This document shows, piece after piece, positions 16,617 to 25,587 of a DNA stretch of 64,000 nt (positions are counted from its first letter, which is position 1; every line of letters begins with the position of its first letter). The notes under the pieces were generated by a model. It saw only the letters and a program-made list of their open reading frames with translations. It was not told where the DNA came from and did no database searches. This stretch comes from Tenacibaculum aiptasiae. Lineage in GTDB: Bacteria; Bacteroidota; Bacteroidia; Flavobacteriales; Flavobacteriaceae. Both the position numbers and the translations under genes were made by a program. Location: contig NZ_WAAU01000028.1 of the NCBI RefSeq assembly GCF_008806755.1, positions 62,790 to 126,789 of the forward strand, read 5' to 3'.

Positions 16617-17651
16617 AAGTTACTTCGATTTTTATTATTTCCGTTTGCAATTTTATATGATATAATTACCTCAATACGTAATTGGTTTTTTGATATTGGG
16701 ATTTTAAAATCTACCTCATTTAACATACCTGTTATAGCAGTGGGAAACTTAAGTGTTGGAGGAACTGGGAAATCTCCTCAGATTGAATATTTAATAAGGT
16801 TGTTAAAAAACGATTTTAAGATAGCTACTTTGAGTAGAGGTTATAAAAGAAAAACTAAAGGCTTTCAAATTTTAAAAACTAATCATACAGCAGCTGATGT
16901 TGGAGATGAACCATTACAATTTTTTAAAAAGTTTGGAAAAGAAATAATAGTAGCTGTAGATGCAGATAGAACTAATGGAATTCAACAATTACTAAAAAAA
17001 GATACTCCGCCAGAAATAGTTTTATTGGATGATGCTTACCAACATAGAAAAGTAAAGGCGAGTACTTATGTGTTATTAACCAAGTATAGTGATTTATTTG
17101 TTGATGACTTTATATTACCAACGGGAAATTTGAGAGAAAGTAGAAGAGGTAGTAAAAGAGCACAAGCAATTGTAGTAACAAAATGTCCTGAAAATTTGTC
17201 AAAAGAAGAACAAAATGAAATTAAACAAAGAATTAAGTTAAGAGAGAATCAACAACTGTTTTTTACAAGTATTTCTTATGATGAAGAATTAAAAGGGAAA
17301 GGAATAGAGCTTACAATTTCTGATTTAAAAAGTAAAGAAGTTTTGTTAGTAACTGGGATAGCAAATCCTACTTCTTTATTAAGTTATCTTTCAGCAGAAG
17401 GAATAAACTATAAACATTTGAAATATCCAGATCATTATGAATTTACAGAGAATGATATTTTAAAAATAGAAAATGAGTTTAAAGGAGTAAATTCTAATGA
17501 TAAAATTCTTTTAACTACAGAAAAGGACTATATGCGATTAGAGAATAAGCTAGAAGACGTATCTTATATTTCAATAAAAAGTGAATTTATACCGAGAAAT
17601 GAAGAGTTTAATGAGTTTATTCTTAATGAAATAAAAAAAACGAAGCTTTAA
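16614..17651 (+). CDS. lpxK: Tetraacyldisaccharide 4'-kinase
   Basis: LpxK phosphorylates the 4' position of the lipid A disaccharide precursor at the cytoplasmic face of the inner membrane. The 345-residue protein has an N-terminal membrane helix (about residues 4-20), the Walker A loop GNLSVGGTGKS (44-54) and the family segments LSRGYKRKTKGF, VGDEPLQFF and LLDDAYQHRKVKA. The -7 promoter box ends 5 bases before the ATG, which predicts an almost leaderless mRNA. The stop codon sits inside the loop of a terminator hairpin. Confidence 0.96.
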   Translation: MKLLRFLLFPFAILYDIITSIRNWFFDIGILKSTSFNIPVIAVGNLSVGGTGKSPQIEYLIRLLKNDFKIATLSRGYKRKTKGFQILKTNHTAADVGDEPLQFFKKFGKEIIVAVDADRTNGIQQLLKKDTPPEIVLLDDAYQHRKVKASTYVLLTKYSDLFVDDFILPTGNLRESRRGSKRAQAIVVTKCPENLSKEEQNEIKQRIKLRENQQLFFTSISYDEELKGKGIELTISDLKSKEVLLVTGIANPTSLLSYLSAEGINYKHLKYPDHYEFTENDILKIENEFKGVNSNDKILLTTEKDYMRLENKLEDVSYISIKSEFIPRNEEFNEFILNEIKKTKL

Positions 17652-17666
17652 CAGCTTCGTTTTTAT
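17632..17666. terminator. Bidirectional terminator, lpxK / mannose-1-phosphate guanylyltransferase
   Basis: Stem CGAAGCT/AGCTTCG (17641-17647 with 17653-17659), extended by an A run before and a T run after. It overlaps the lpxK stop codon and lies just past the end of the converging minus-strand gene. Confidence 0.85.
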
Positions 17667-17671
17667 TTTGA

Positions 17672-18733
17672 TTAAAGTTTGTTTTTAACTTCTGCGCTAA
17701 TTTGTTTAATATCTTGTTCGTCTTTTCGGGGGCAAATTAAAATAACATCATCTTTTTCTACTATGATAAAATCGTTTAGTCCTTGAACAACCACTTTTTT
17801 ACCATTTTGAGTTCTAACCATGTTTCCATTAGCATCTCTAAAAATAGTTTTTGAGCCTACAATAGCATTTTGTTGCGAATCTTTCCCTAGTTTATTATAA
17901 AGAGATCCCCAAGTGCCTAAATCATTCCATCCAAAATCAACAGGTAATACATGAACGTTTTTAGCTCTTTCCATTACACCAAAATCAATTGAAATGTTTT
18001 CACATTTCTCGTAATTACTTTTAATGAAATCGTCTTCAAAATCTGTGTTATATACATTGTTACCGTCATCTAAAGTAGTAACCATGTTAGGAAGATGTTC
18101 TTTAAAAGCATTTAAAATACTTTTTGCAGACCAAACAAAAATTCCAGCATTCCATAGATAATCACCACTAGCTAAAAATTCCTTAGCTTTTTCTAAATTT
18201 GGTTTCTCAGTAAAGTTTTTTACTTTTTTTATAGTGTTAGAACTCTCTTCGAAATTAATGTACCCATAACCAGTATTTGGAGAATCAGGTTGGATACCTA
18301 AAGTCATTAAAATGTCACTACTCGCAGAAGCTTCAAATGATGTTTCAATATTGTTTAAAAACTCAGTTTCGTTTTCAATCCAGTGGTCAGAAGGAGCAAC
18401 CAACATAAGAGCATCTGGATTTTGATTGTAAATTTTTAAAGCAGCATATAAAATACAAGGAGCTGTATTTCGCATTGCAGGTTCTAATAATAATTGTTTT
18501 TTAGAAGTTTTAGGTAGTTGTTCAAGTACTAAAGCTTCGTAGCGTTCATTGGTTGCAATTAATATGTTTTCTGAAGGAATTAATTGATTAATTCTATTGT
18601 AAGTACGTTGAATTAAAGATTCTCCAGTACCTAACATATCATGAAATTGTTTAGGATACTCTTGTGTGCTTACTGGCCAAAATCGAGAGCCAATACCGCC
18701 AGCCATGACTACTGCGTAATAATTGTTATTCAT
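17672..18733 (-). CDS. manC: Mannose-1-phosphate guanylyltransferase
   Basis: A 353-residue nucleotidyltransferase that makes GDP-mannose from GTP and mannose-1-phosphate for surface polysaccharides. The N-terminal pyrophosphorylase signature reads MAGGIGSRFWPVS, followed by the Lys of EYPKQF, and the sugar-binding segment FTEKPNLEKA and VDFGWNDLGTW are present. It is the short form without the phosphomannose isomerase domain. Its start overlaps the end of the SprT-like gene by 8 bases, so it is the last gene of a three-gene operon. The symbol follows the usual name for this activity. Confidence 0.92.
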   Translation of the reverse strand: MNNNYYAVVMAGGIGSRFWPVSTQEYPKQFHDMLGTGESLIQRTYNRINQLIPSENILIATNERYEALVLEQLPKTSKKQLLLEPAMRNTAPCILYAALKIYNQNPDALMLVAPSDHWIENETEFLNNIETSFEASASSDILMTLGIQPDSPNTGYGYINFEESSNTIKKVKNFTEKPNLEKAKEFLASGDYLWNAGIFVWSAKSILNAFKEHLPNMVTTLDDGNNVYNTDFEDDFIKSNYEKCENISIDFGVMERAKNVHVLPVDFGWNDLGTWGSLYNKLGKDSQQNAIVGSKTIFRDANGNMVRTQNGKKVVVQGLNDFIIVEKDDVILICPRKDEQDIKQISAEVKNKL

Positions 18734-19334
18734 GTTTAAAGCTATTTTTTATAATTAGTACTTCTGCATTCTGATTAAATAAATATACTCGTTTGTTTGT
18801 TAAATTTAAGCATTCATATCGAGTTCTCCGCTTATTTCCTCTTTTATATAATGTATTTTTAAATTGAAAGATACTATCGAAAGGTATTTCAAAAATAAAA
18901 CTCTTGCCAGTTTCGGCTTTTCCTCCTCGTAAAGCTAATGATAATTGAGGGTCAGTATCAGTACTTGCTTTTGGATTTTTAAAGTAATTAGCTAAAAAAG
19001 GAAGCATTTCTTTAGGATAAATCTCAGGTTGTAAAAAAGGAAGCATTAAATGTTGAAAAATCATCTTCCATTCTTTACCATGAGCTTGAACTCTGCCAAA
19101 TTTTTTATGAACAACATGATGTGCAATTTCATGAACTAAGGTTAACAAAAACTGATGTTTGTTTAGATTATTGTTTACAGTTATTTGAGTTTGTCCATTA
19201 GGAAAAGTTCTAAAATCACCATGCTTAGTTTGTCGTTGATTAACAATCTTGAGGTTAATTTTATGTTCGTTAATTAGATATATAACTAACGGAACTGCTT
19301 TTTCTGGAATATATTTTATAAGGGTGTTATGCAA
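18726..19334 (-). CDS. SprT-like zinc metalloprotease domain protein
   Basis: A 202-residue protein with the SprT/Spartan-like motif HEIAHH (H68, H72 as zinc ligands, E69 catalytic) and a third His in AHGKEWK (H85). The C-terminal part, where SprT proteins often carry a zinc ribbon, has only one Cys, so the ribbon is lost or replaced. Spartan-type proteases cut DNA-crosslinked proteins, but bacterial SprT proteins are little studied, and the role here is open. It lies between the SDR gene (15-base gap) and the guanylyltransferase gene (8-base overlap). Confidence 0.85.
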   Translation of the reverse strand: MHNTLIKYIPEKAVPLVIYLINEHKINLKIVNQRQTKHGDFRTFPNGQTQITVNNNLNKHQFLLTLVHEIAHHVVHKKFGRVQAHGKEWKMIFQHLMLPFLQPEIYPKEMLPFLANYFKNPKASTDTDPQLSLALRGGKAETGKSFIFEIPFDSIFQFKNTLYKRGNKRRTRYECLNLTNKRVYLFNQNAEVLIIKNSFKHE

Positions 19335-19349
19335 AGATAAATGTCTTTT

Positions 19350-20030
19350 TTATGGAGTAGAACTAGAAACTTGTAATACTTTACCGTTATAAAATTTATT
19401 ACCGGTTAAAGAAAAATCAAAGATATAATTAGCCATTTCTTTTGCAGATAGTGGAGCTATATATCCAGGGAAAGCTTCTTCTAACATTTCTGTTTGAACT
19501 GCTCCTAAGGCTAATACATTAAAAGCGATTTGTTCTTCTTTATATTCTTCGGCTAATAATTCAGATAAAGTTATTACTGCACCTTTTGCAGAACTGTATG
19601 CAGCAAGTCCAGGGAACTTCATACTTCCTTGAATTCCTCCCATAGAACTTACCGTAATAACATGACTTCCTTTTTCCATAAACGGAAGAACATTCTTTGT
19701 TAATTCAGCAACAGCAAAAACATTTACTTTGTATACTTCTTCAAAATCGGAAGTAGTTAATTCGCTAAAAGGTTTATTGATTAATTTTCCTGCATTATTG
19801 ATTAAGATATCTACTTTTTTCCAGTCAGACTTTACAAAGTCTATAGCCTTTTTTATGTCGTCAGAATTTGATAAATCAACAGAAAGAGTAGTTATATTTT
19901 GATGGTTTATAGTATCTAGTGGGGTAGTATTTCTTGATAAAGCTAATACTTTATGTCCTTTATTAGCAAATTGTTGAGCTAGTTCTAAGCCAATTCCTCT
20001 ACTAGTTCCAGTAATTATAATATGTTTCAT
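19350..20030 (-). CDS. Short-chain dehydrogenase/reductase
   Basis: A 226-residue classical SDR. The cofactor loop TGTSRGIG is at residues 7-14, NNAG at about 87-90, the catalytic Ser in VSSMGG, and the YxxxK pair in AAYSSAKGA. The length fits a minimal Rossmann-fold enzyme. Substrate cannot be told. It is the first gene of the operon with the SprT-like and guanylyltransferase genes and is divergent from the amidohydrolase gene. Confidence 0.9.
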   Translation of the reverse strand: MKHIIITGTSRGIGLELAQQFANKGHKVLALSRNTTPLDTINHQNITTLSVDLSNSDDIKKAIDFVKSDWKKVDILINNAGKLINKPFSELTTSDFEEVYKVNVFAVAELTKNVLPFMEKGSHVITVSSMGGIQGSMKFPGLAAYSSAKGAVITLSELLAEEYKEEQIAFNVLALGAVQTEMLEEAFPGYIAPLSAKEMANYIFDFSLTGNKFYNGKVLQVSSSTP

Positions 20031-20106
20031 TCAGTAAATAGAAAAAATTAAAAGGCAAGCTACATAAAAAAACGTTACATTTATTGTCGAATCTTAATAT
20101 TTTATC

Positions 20107-21390
20107 ATGAAAAAAATCAGTTTATTCATTTTTCTAATTTGTATTATAACATCTGTGAAAGCACAAAACACATATATTTTATGTGGAAAAATTATTGATA
20201 CAGAAAAAGGAGTTATAAAAGAAAAGCAAACTTTGGTTGTAAACGGAAATAAAATAACAAATGTTTTTAATGGATATATTTTACCTCGTGATAAAACCTC
20301 AAAGACAATTGATTTAAAAGATAAAGTAGTACTTCCGGGATTAATAGATATGCATGTACACATAGAAAGCGAGCACAGCCCGAAAACAAGGTTGAATAGA
20401 TATATAAAAAATGAAGCAGACATTGCCTTTAATTCAGTTGGTTTTGCTAAAACAACATTATTAAAAGGTTTTACTACTGTTCGCGATTTGGGAGGAACTG
20501 GAGTAAATATAGCTATAAGAAAAGCAATTAATGCCGGTAAAATACCAGGGCCAAGAGTATTTACAGCAGGGAAAGCACTAGCAACTACAGGAGGACATGC
20601 AGATCCTACCAATGGAAGTAGCAGGAGATTAATTGGAAACCCTGGTCCAAAAGAAGGAGTGGTAAATAGTGTTGAGGATGCAAAAAAAGCAGTGCGTCAA
20701 CGTTATAAAAATGGTGCCGATTGTATTAAGATTACAGCTACAGGAGGGGTTCTTAGTGTAGCTAAAAGTGGTGATAATCCACAGTTTACAGTAGAAGAAA
20801 TAAAAGCTATCTGTGATATGGCAAAAGATTACGGAATGCATGTAGCTGCGCATGCACATGGAGATGAAGGAATGCAAAGAGCAATTATAGGAGGGGTTAA
20901 AACCATTGAGCACGGTACTTATATGAGTGATAAAACAATGGAGTTAATGAAAAAGCATAACGCTTATTTAGTTCCTACTATTACTGCAGGTAAAGAAGTA
21001 GAGGAAAAAGCTAAGGTGAAAGATTTCTACCCAGCAATAGTTGTACCTAAAGCCTTAGCGGTAGGACCACAAATACAAGGAACTTTTGCAAAAGCTTATA
21101 AGAAAGGAGTAGGTATTGCTTTTGGTACCGATGCAGGTGTTTTTAAGCATGGAAATAATGCCAAAGAATTTGGTTATATGGTAGAGGCAGGAATGCCAGC
21201 AATGGAAGCTATACAGTCAGCAACAATTACTAATGCCAAAATTTTAGAAATGGAGAATGAAATAGGGCAACTAAAAAAAGGTTTTTTGGCTGATATAGTT
21301 GCTGTAAATGAAGATCCTACGAAAAATATTAATACAATGGAGAATGTTGTTTTTGTTATGAAAAATGGAAAAGTATACAAGAAAAAATAA
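20107..21390 (+). CDS. Secreted metal-dependent amidohydrolase
   Basis: A 427-residue exported amidohydrolase. A signal peptide ends at VKA, with Gln as the predicted first mature residue. The metal-site residues of the binuclear TIM-barrel family are in order: MHVH, the carbamylated Lys in DCIKITATGG, HAH in HVAAHAHGDEG, EH in TIEHGTYM and the catalytic Asp in FGTDAGV. This set matches the Xaa-Pro dipeptidase/imidazolonepropionase-like subgroup, so a dipeptidase is a reasonable inference. The protein ends KNGKVYKK as is typical. It may be cotranscribed with the following membrane gene 70 bases away. Confidence 0.9.
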   Translation: MKKISLFIFLICIITSVKAQNTYILCGKIIDTEKGVIKEKQTLVVNGNKITNVFNGYILPRDKTSKTIDLKDKVVLPGLIDMHVHIESEHSPKTRLNRYIKNEADIAFNSVGFAKTTLLKGFTTVRDLGGTGVNIAIRKAINAGKIPGPRVFTAGKALATTGGHADPTNGSSRRLIGNPGPKEGVVNSVEDAKKAVRQRYKNGADCIKITATGGVLSVAKSGDNPQFTVEEIKAICDMAKDYGMHVAAHAHGDEGMQRAIIGGVKTIEHGTYMSDKTMELMKKHNAYLVPTITAGKEVEEKAKVKDFYPAIVVPKALAVGPQIQGTFAKAYKKGVGIAFGTDAGVFKHGNNAKEFGYMVEAGMPAMEAIQSATITNAKILEMENEIGQLKKGFLADIVAVNEDPTKNINTMENVVFVMKNGKVYKKK

Positions 21391-21460
21391 TTAAAATAAA
21401 GAGTAACAAAAAACATGAATAAGCTACTAATAAGTAAAGATTAACTTAAAAGAGCTAAGT

Positions 21461-22474
21461 ATGTTTACCAAACTTAATATCCAGAATAATTTAATAGTTT
21501 TTGGAATACCTTTATTGATGATTTTATCACTAGTAGCTGTGGTAAAATCATCTTTTTTTATACCAAGAATTTCACCTTTTGTTATTGTTGATTTTTTAAT
21601 TACAATACCTCTAGTTTATTTCTTTTTAATAAGGAAAAAAGAAATATCAAATAAAACAACTATTACTGTTGCTTTTTTAGGTTTAGCTATAGCAAGTGTA
21701 ATTTTACCCAAAGAAAATCAAGAAATAATTGGAAGAATAAGAATAGTTTTATTGCCCTTAGTAGAGATTTTTTTAATAGGGTTTGTCATTATAAAAGCAG
21801 GGAAGGTTATAAGAAAAGTAAAAAGTACTACTAATAATTCTCTTGATTTTTTCGATTCAATGCAGTTGGTATGTAATGATATCTTACCTTATGGTTTAGG
21901 AAGTGTTTTTGCAGCTGAAATTTCAGTAGTGTACTATAGTTTATTTAATTGGAGAAAGAAACAACTTAAAGAAAATGAATATAGTTATCATAAAAATAGC
22001 ACGGCTGTAAGTGTCATATTAGGTTTTTTATTGGTAGTGGTGGTTGAAATGTTTGTAACTCATGCTATGATGGAACAAGGAAATGTAAAAGGTTCTTTCG
22101 TGTTAGGGGTTTTAAGTGTATATACAGCATTACAAGTAATAGCAGTTTTACGTTCTTTAGCTAAAAGGCCTATTTATATTGATATAGAAAAAGAACAATT
22201 AGTGCTAAGATTTGGTATTATTGCCAATGCAGTTATTCCTTTTAATGAGATAAAGGAAATAGAGGTGAGTACTAAAGATATTCCAGAAAAAAGTTCAATC
22301 AAATACTTTTCGCCATTGGGAAGTTCTGGAGGGCATAATGTAGTGATACATTTTAAAGAAAAAATAAAATTTAATAGTTTTTACGGTATTTCTAAAAGTG
22401 CAGTTTCTTTAGCCTTGTTTGTAGATAAACAAAATGATTTTAAACAAAAAATAGGACAACATATTACTTTTTAA
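21461..22474 (+). CDS. Unrecognised membrane protein with a possible PH-like C-terminal domain
   Basis: A 337-residue protein of no family I can name. About seven hydrophobic segments fill residues 10-235. The C-terminal third (about 235-330) is soluble and beta-rich, starting RPIYIDIEKEQLVLRFG and including VIPFNEIKEIEV, which resembles the bacterial PH-like (YdbT/bPH) pattern; this is a weak likeness. The last five residues (QHITF) are encoded by half of a perfect palindrome shared with the convergent gene, and the stop codons overlap. Confidence 0.7.
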   Translation: MFTKLNIQNNLIVFGIPLLMILSLVAVVKSSFFIPRISPFVIVDFLITIPLVYFFLIRKKEISNKTTITVAFLGLAIASVILPKENQEIIGRIRIVLLPLVEIFLIGFVIIKAGKVIRKVKSTTNNSLDFFDSMQLVCNDILPYGLGSVFAAEISVVYYSLFNWRKKQLKENEYSYHKNSTAVSVILGFLLVVVVEMFVTHAMMEQGNVKGSFVLGVLSVYTALQVIAVLRSLAKRPIYIDIEKEQLVLRFGIIANAVIPFNEIKEIEVSTKDIPEKSSIKYFSPLGSSGGHNVVIHFKEKIKFNSFYGISKSAVSLALFVDKQNDFKQKIGQHITF

Positions 22475-22488
22475 AAAGTAATATGTTG
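22457..22488. repeat. Perfect 32-bp palindrome across two convergent stop codons
   Basis: Two 16-base halves (CAACATATTACTTTTT and its complement) meet at the centre 22472/22473 with no spacer. The stop codons of both genes overlap at TTAA in the centre. In RNA from either strand it would fold as a long hairpin whose inner pairs are all A-U, so a bidirectional terminator is one possible role. Confidence 0.9.
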
Positions 22489-23970
22489 GTAAGCTCCTAT
22501 ATCAGGATTTGTAGTTCTATTAACTCCTAAAATATCTTCAGAAATGGAAGAGGCTTTAGCTTTGTTAATAGCATCACTTTTTTCGCCAATAATAAAATCG
22601 TTCATGGAAGTATCTCTAAAGTAAGGATCACCATTTAAAATATTATTTTGGTAATGACTAACGTCGTTAAAATTTAACTCATTATTGTTGGTGAAAGAAT
22701 TATTAAAATCATTAAAATCAATCATTGAATTTTCAAAATTATAATTGAAAGTAGTTCCATTTATTTTATCTAGTATTAGTTCAATATTATTATTCCCACT
22801 AATAATGCAATTGGTAAAATTAGCAGCTACTAAGTCTCTAGTTAATGTAACCTCGTTGTTGTTACTATCAGTAATTGTAATGTGATTATTAACTAATACA
22901 GTAGGTAACTGGCGTATGCTATTTCTCCAATAATTAGCAAAAGTAGAATGTGTAAAGTTATAAGTTCCACCAAATGTACAAGCTAAGGATGATTGTCCAG
23001 AAGAGCCAATTACAAGGTTTTCACCAAGAATGTTGGTGTCTCTTCCTAAAATACCATAGTTAGAGTTATTATAAATCTCAGAGTTCTTAATAGATAAAGT
23101 AGGTGAGGTGTTTGAACCAATACTGTCTACAAGTATACCAACCACACCATTTTTGATTAAAGCATGATTGATTTCATTTTCTTTACTACCAGCACGCATC
23201 CATATGGTTCCCCATTGTCCTGGAATGTTACTAAAAGCATGTTCTAGTCTATCTCCTTCAAAAGAAACTTTTTTGTTTAGAGTTCCATTAACTTTTAAAC
23301 TTCCTTTTTTATCAATAATTAATCCAGAGTTTTTATGGAAGTGAATTTTGGCTCCAGCATCAATTGTAAGCGTCTTATCAGCAGCAACTGCAGCATATCC
23401 ATAAATAACATAAGGCTTTTCATCAGTAAAAGTCAATTCTGAATCTTTTAGAAAACGACCTTGTATTTTTGAATCTTTTCCATCAATAGTTAAGGTTTCA
23501 ATTCCCATGCTATTTTTTGAAGGAAATATAAAGTTAGCATCCTGGACTAGAGTAACTAGATCAACATCTTGTTGATTGTTTCCATTATCAAATAATATTT
23601 TATCGGTATATAACGGGTCAGAAACTGTACTAAAATCTATAGTGGTTTCTACAAATACATAGATACTATCGTTTGCTAAAATATCAATATCACTAAAGTT
23701 TTTTCCTGCTGTTCCATCAACATTTAAACGATAATTTGAAGAAACACCATTTTCTAGCTTAATTTCAGGAATGGTAATAGCTTTGTTACTTCTGTTATAA
23801 ACTTTTAAATTATAGGTTGCAGAACCTATGTTAGTGAAAATTGTGTCAAGAAAAACGGTATCTTTAGAAAATTGAAGTTTACCAAAATTAGGAACAGTGT
23901 CAAAATCTTTTCTACATGAACTAACTACAATTAAAATAATGATAGATAAAATTTGAAGGGTATATCTCAT
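22471..23970 (-). CDS. Lipoprotein with right-handed parallel beta-helix
   Basis: A 499-residue putative surface or periplasmic lipoprotein. The signal peptide ends in VVSSC (Cys 19), followed by Arg-Lys-Asp. Residues about 25-150 look like an immunoglobulin-like region with repeated Asn/Thr/Ile strands (DTVFLDTIFTNIGSATYNLK). Residues about 170-480 have the irregular repeats of a pectate-lyase-like beta-helix with Asn ladders. The segment NPDIGAYQ is the usual last motif of such flavobacterial proteins; here it is followed by HITF from the palindrome. No catalytic residues identified; role unknown. Confidence 0.78.
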   Translation of the reverse strand: MRYTLQILSIIILIVVSSCRKDFDTVPNFGKLQFSKDTVFLDTIFTNIGSATYNLKVYNRSNKAITIPEIKLENGVSSNYRLNVDGTAGKNFSDIDILANDSIYVFVETTIDFSTVSDPLYTDKILFDNGNNQQDVDLVTLVQDANFIFPSKNSMGIETLTIDGKDSKIQGRFLKDSELTFTDEKPYVIYGYAAVAADKTLTIDAGAKIHFHKNSGLIIDKKGSLKVNGTLNKKVSFEGDRLEHAFSNIPGQWGTIWMRAGSKENEINHALIKNGVVGILVDSIGSNTSPTLSIKNSEIYNNSNYGILGRDTNILGENLVIGSSGQSSLACTFGGTYNFTHSTFANYWRNSIRQLPTVLVNNHITITDSNNNEVTLTRDLVAANFTNCIISGNNNIELILDKINGTTFNYNFENSMIDFNDFNNSFTNNNELNFNDVSHYQNNILNGDPYFRDTSMNDFIIGEKSDAINKAKASSISEDILGVNRTTNPDIGAYQHITF

Positions 23971-24017
23971 ATGTAAAATGTATTCAGGATTTTTTCAAAA
24001 AACTAAAGGTAAATATT

Positions 24018-25058
24018 TTATTGTTTAATTAACTCAATTTCAAATAATTTCCCCCAATGTTTTCCTGTAACATATAGCTTATTGTTTTCTTTGTCGTAAG
24101 CAATACCGTTCAAAACTTCATCATTAGGCTCTAAAGTTTGGTCTTTAGCAACAATATCTCTTAACCCATTTAAATCAGCTACGCCTTCAACAACACCAGT
24201 CTTTGGATTGATAATTACAATAGAATTTTGTTGCCATTTGTTTGCGTAAATTTTATTGTTAATTAATTCAATCTCATTTAAATTATCAACAGGATATTTG
24301 TTTGTGTATACTTGAATACTTCTTTTTTCATTTTGGTTTTCAGGATTTAAAAACCAAATTTTATTAGTACCATCAGATTTTATTAATTCATTATTGTTAT
24401 GAGTTAATCCCCATCCTTCATTACTATTATTGTAATCAAACTCTCCAACTTGTTTAAAACTTTCTAAATCGTAAATAAAACCTTTACGAGCTTGCCATGT
24501 TAACCAGTAAATTTTGTTGTTAAAAATGGTCATCCCTTCTCCAAAGTACTTGTCGTTTAAATCTATTTTTTGAAGAACTTCTCCAGTTTTTAAATCTATT
24601 TTTCTTAAAGATGATTGACCTCTACGCCCTGTAGTTTCATATAGAAAGCCATCTTTATATTCTAAACCTTGAGTATATGCGCTTTTGTCGTGAGGAAAAG
24701 TATTTACAATTTTATAAGTATAAATAGCAGGAGCATCCTTTGCTAGAACTTCTATAGAACCTGTAACTTTTTTAGATTTTCCAGGGTAAAAAGCCAATGC
24801 AGTTACAGTATGCTTTCCAACACCAAAGTCGTTAGTGTTAATGGCTATACTAGTTTCGTTTTTATTCACACGTTTTTGATCAACAAATAAATGAACAGAA
24901 TCAATTTTTGCTCCTTTAGTTTGTTCAAATTTTATTGCTGCTTTTTTACCTAAAGTAGTTTTTTTAGAGGTATTTAGCTTAAATTTGTATCCAGTATCGC
25001 TACAAGAAGTCATTGTTATTACTGATAAAGCTAAAGCAAAGTATGTATAAATACGCAT
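24018..25058 (-). CDS. Glutaminyl-peptide cyclotransferase, lipoprotein
   Basis: A 346-residue lipoprotein (Cys 19 in TMTSC) with an Ig-like N-terminal region (about residues 25-110) and a C-terminal five-bladed beta-propeller of the plant/bacterial glutamine cyclotransferase family. Family motifs include FPHDKSAYTQGLEY, LYETTGRRGQSSLRK, GEGMTIFNNKIYWLTW and the ending ELNGIAY-like NGIAYDKENNKLYVTGK. It converts N-terminal Gln of exported proteins into pyroglutamate. Seven signal peptides in this same window leave a Gln N-terminus, which gives it obvious substrates. Confidence 0.92.
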   Translation of the reverse strand: MRIYTYFALALSVITMTSCSDTGYKFKLNTSKKTTLGKKAAIKFEQTKGAKIDSVHLFVDQKRVNKNETSIAINTNDFGVGKHTVTALAFYPGKSKKVTGSIEVLAKDAPAIYTYKIVNTFPHDKSAYTQGLEYKDGFLYETTGRRGQSSLRKIDLKTGEVLQKIDLNDKYFGEGMTIFNNKIYWLTWQARKGFIYDLESFKQVGEFDYNNSNEGWGLTHNNNELIKSDGTNKIWFLNPENQNEKRSIQVYTNKYPVDNLNEIELINNKIYANKWQQNSIVIINPKTGVVEGVADLNGLRDIVAKDQTLEPNDEVLNGIAYDKENNKLYVTGKHWGKLFEIELIKQ

Positions 25059-25117
25059 ATTTTATAGTTTGATTTCTAATTTATTCGTTTTCACTACAAA
25101 TTAAAACAATTTATTTG

Positions 25118-25147
25118 TTTGAAAATTAAAAAATATGGTTAAATTTG
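25118..25147 (+). promoter_or_regulatory. Consensus promoter for rpmE2
   Basis: TTTG at 25118-25121, an 18-base spacer, and a perfect -7 box TAAATTTG at 25140-25147 (an alternative TTTG at 25114-25117 gives 22 bases). The predicted transcription start is about 25152-25155, exactly where the leader helix begins. Confidence 0.8.
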
Positions 25148-25152
25148 CAGCC

Positions 25153-25208
25153 TCAAACAGCTAAAAATATTTTTTAGTGTAAAACCTTACCAATTTTACA
25201 GTGTTTGA
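25153..25208 (+). promoter_or_regulatory. Structured three-way-junction mRNA leader of rpmE2
   Basis: Outer helix TCAAACA (25153-25159) with TGTTTGA (25202-25208), 7 bp. First inner hairpin CTAAAAA (25161-25167), loop TAT, TTTTTAG (25171-25177), 7 bp. Second inner hairpin TGTAAAA (25178-25184), loop CCTTACCAA, TTTTACA (25194-25200), 7 bp. All 21 pairs are Watson-Crick and only G25160 and G25201 are unpaired at the junction. An unstructured AU-rich 35-base stretch leads to the ATG. Autogenous control by a ribosomal protein is the natural inference. Confidence 0.6.
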
Positions 25209-25243
25209 CAAATAATTAAAACAATATTTAAAAGTCATTTAAG

Positions 25244-25495
25244 ATGCAAAAAGGAATACATCCAGAAAATTATAGAATGGTAGCTTTTAAAGATATGTCG
25301 AATGGAGATGTATTTTTAACTCGTTCAACAGCTAACACTAAAGAAACTTTAGAAGTTGACGGAGTTGAGTATCCATTAATCAAATTAGAAATTTCAAGAA
25401 CTTCTCACCCTTTCTATACAGGTAAGTCTAAGTTAGTTGATACTGCAGGACGTATTGACAAGTTCAAAAACAAATACGCGAAATTCAAAAAATAA
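25244..25495 (+). CDS. rpmE2: 50S ribosomal protein L31 type B
   Basis: An 83-residue bL31 of the type B (zinc-independent) kind: it lacks the CxxC pairs of the type A protein and has the type B segments [32 protein letters not shown] and [16 protein letters not shown]. bL31 bridges the two ribosomal subunits. The gene is monocistronic, with its own consensus promoter, a 90-base leader with defined helices, and a terminator 23 bases after the stop. Confidence 0.97.
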   Translation: MQKGIHPENYRMVAFKDMSNGDVFLTRSTANTKETLEVDGVEYPLIKLEISRTSHPFYTGKSKLVDTAGRIDKFKNKYAKFKK

Positions 25496-25517
25496 TTTCA
25501 AGTATATAAGATATACA

Positions 25518-25547
25518 AGAGCTCTAACAACTGTTAGAGCTTTTTTT
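25518..25547 (+). terminator. Terminator after rpmE2
   Basis: Stem GCTCTAAC/GTTAGAGC (25521-25528 with 25533-25540), loop of 4 bases, followed by seven T. It makes rpmE2 a single-gene transcript. Confidence 0.88.
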
Positions 25548-25587
25548 ATGTCAAAATTCTTGTATTTTAGCTACAAAACTAACAAAA

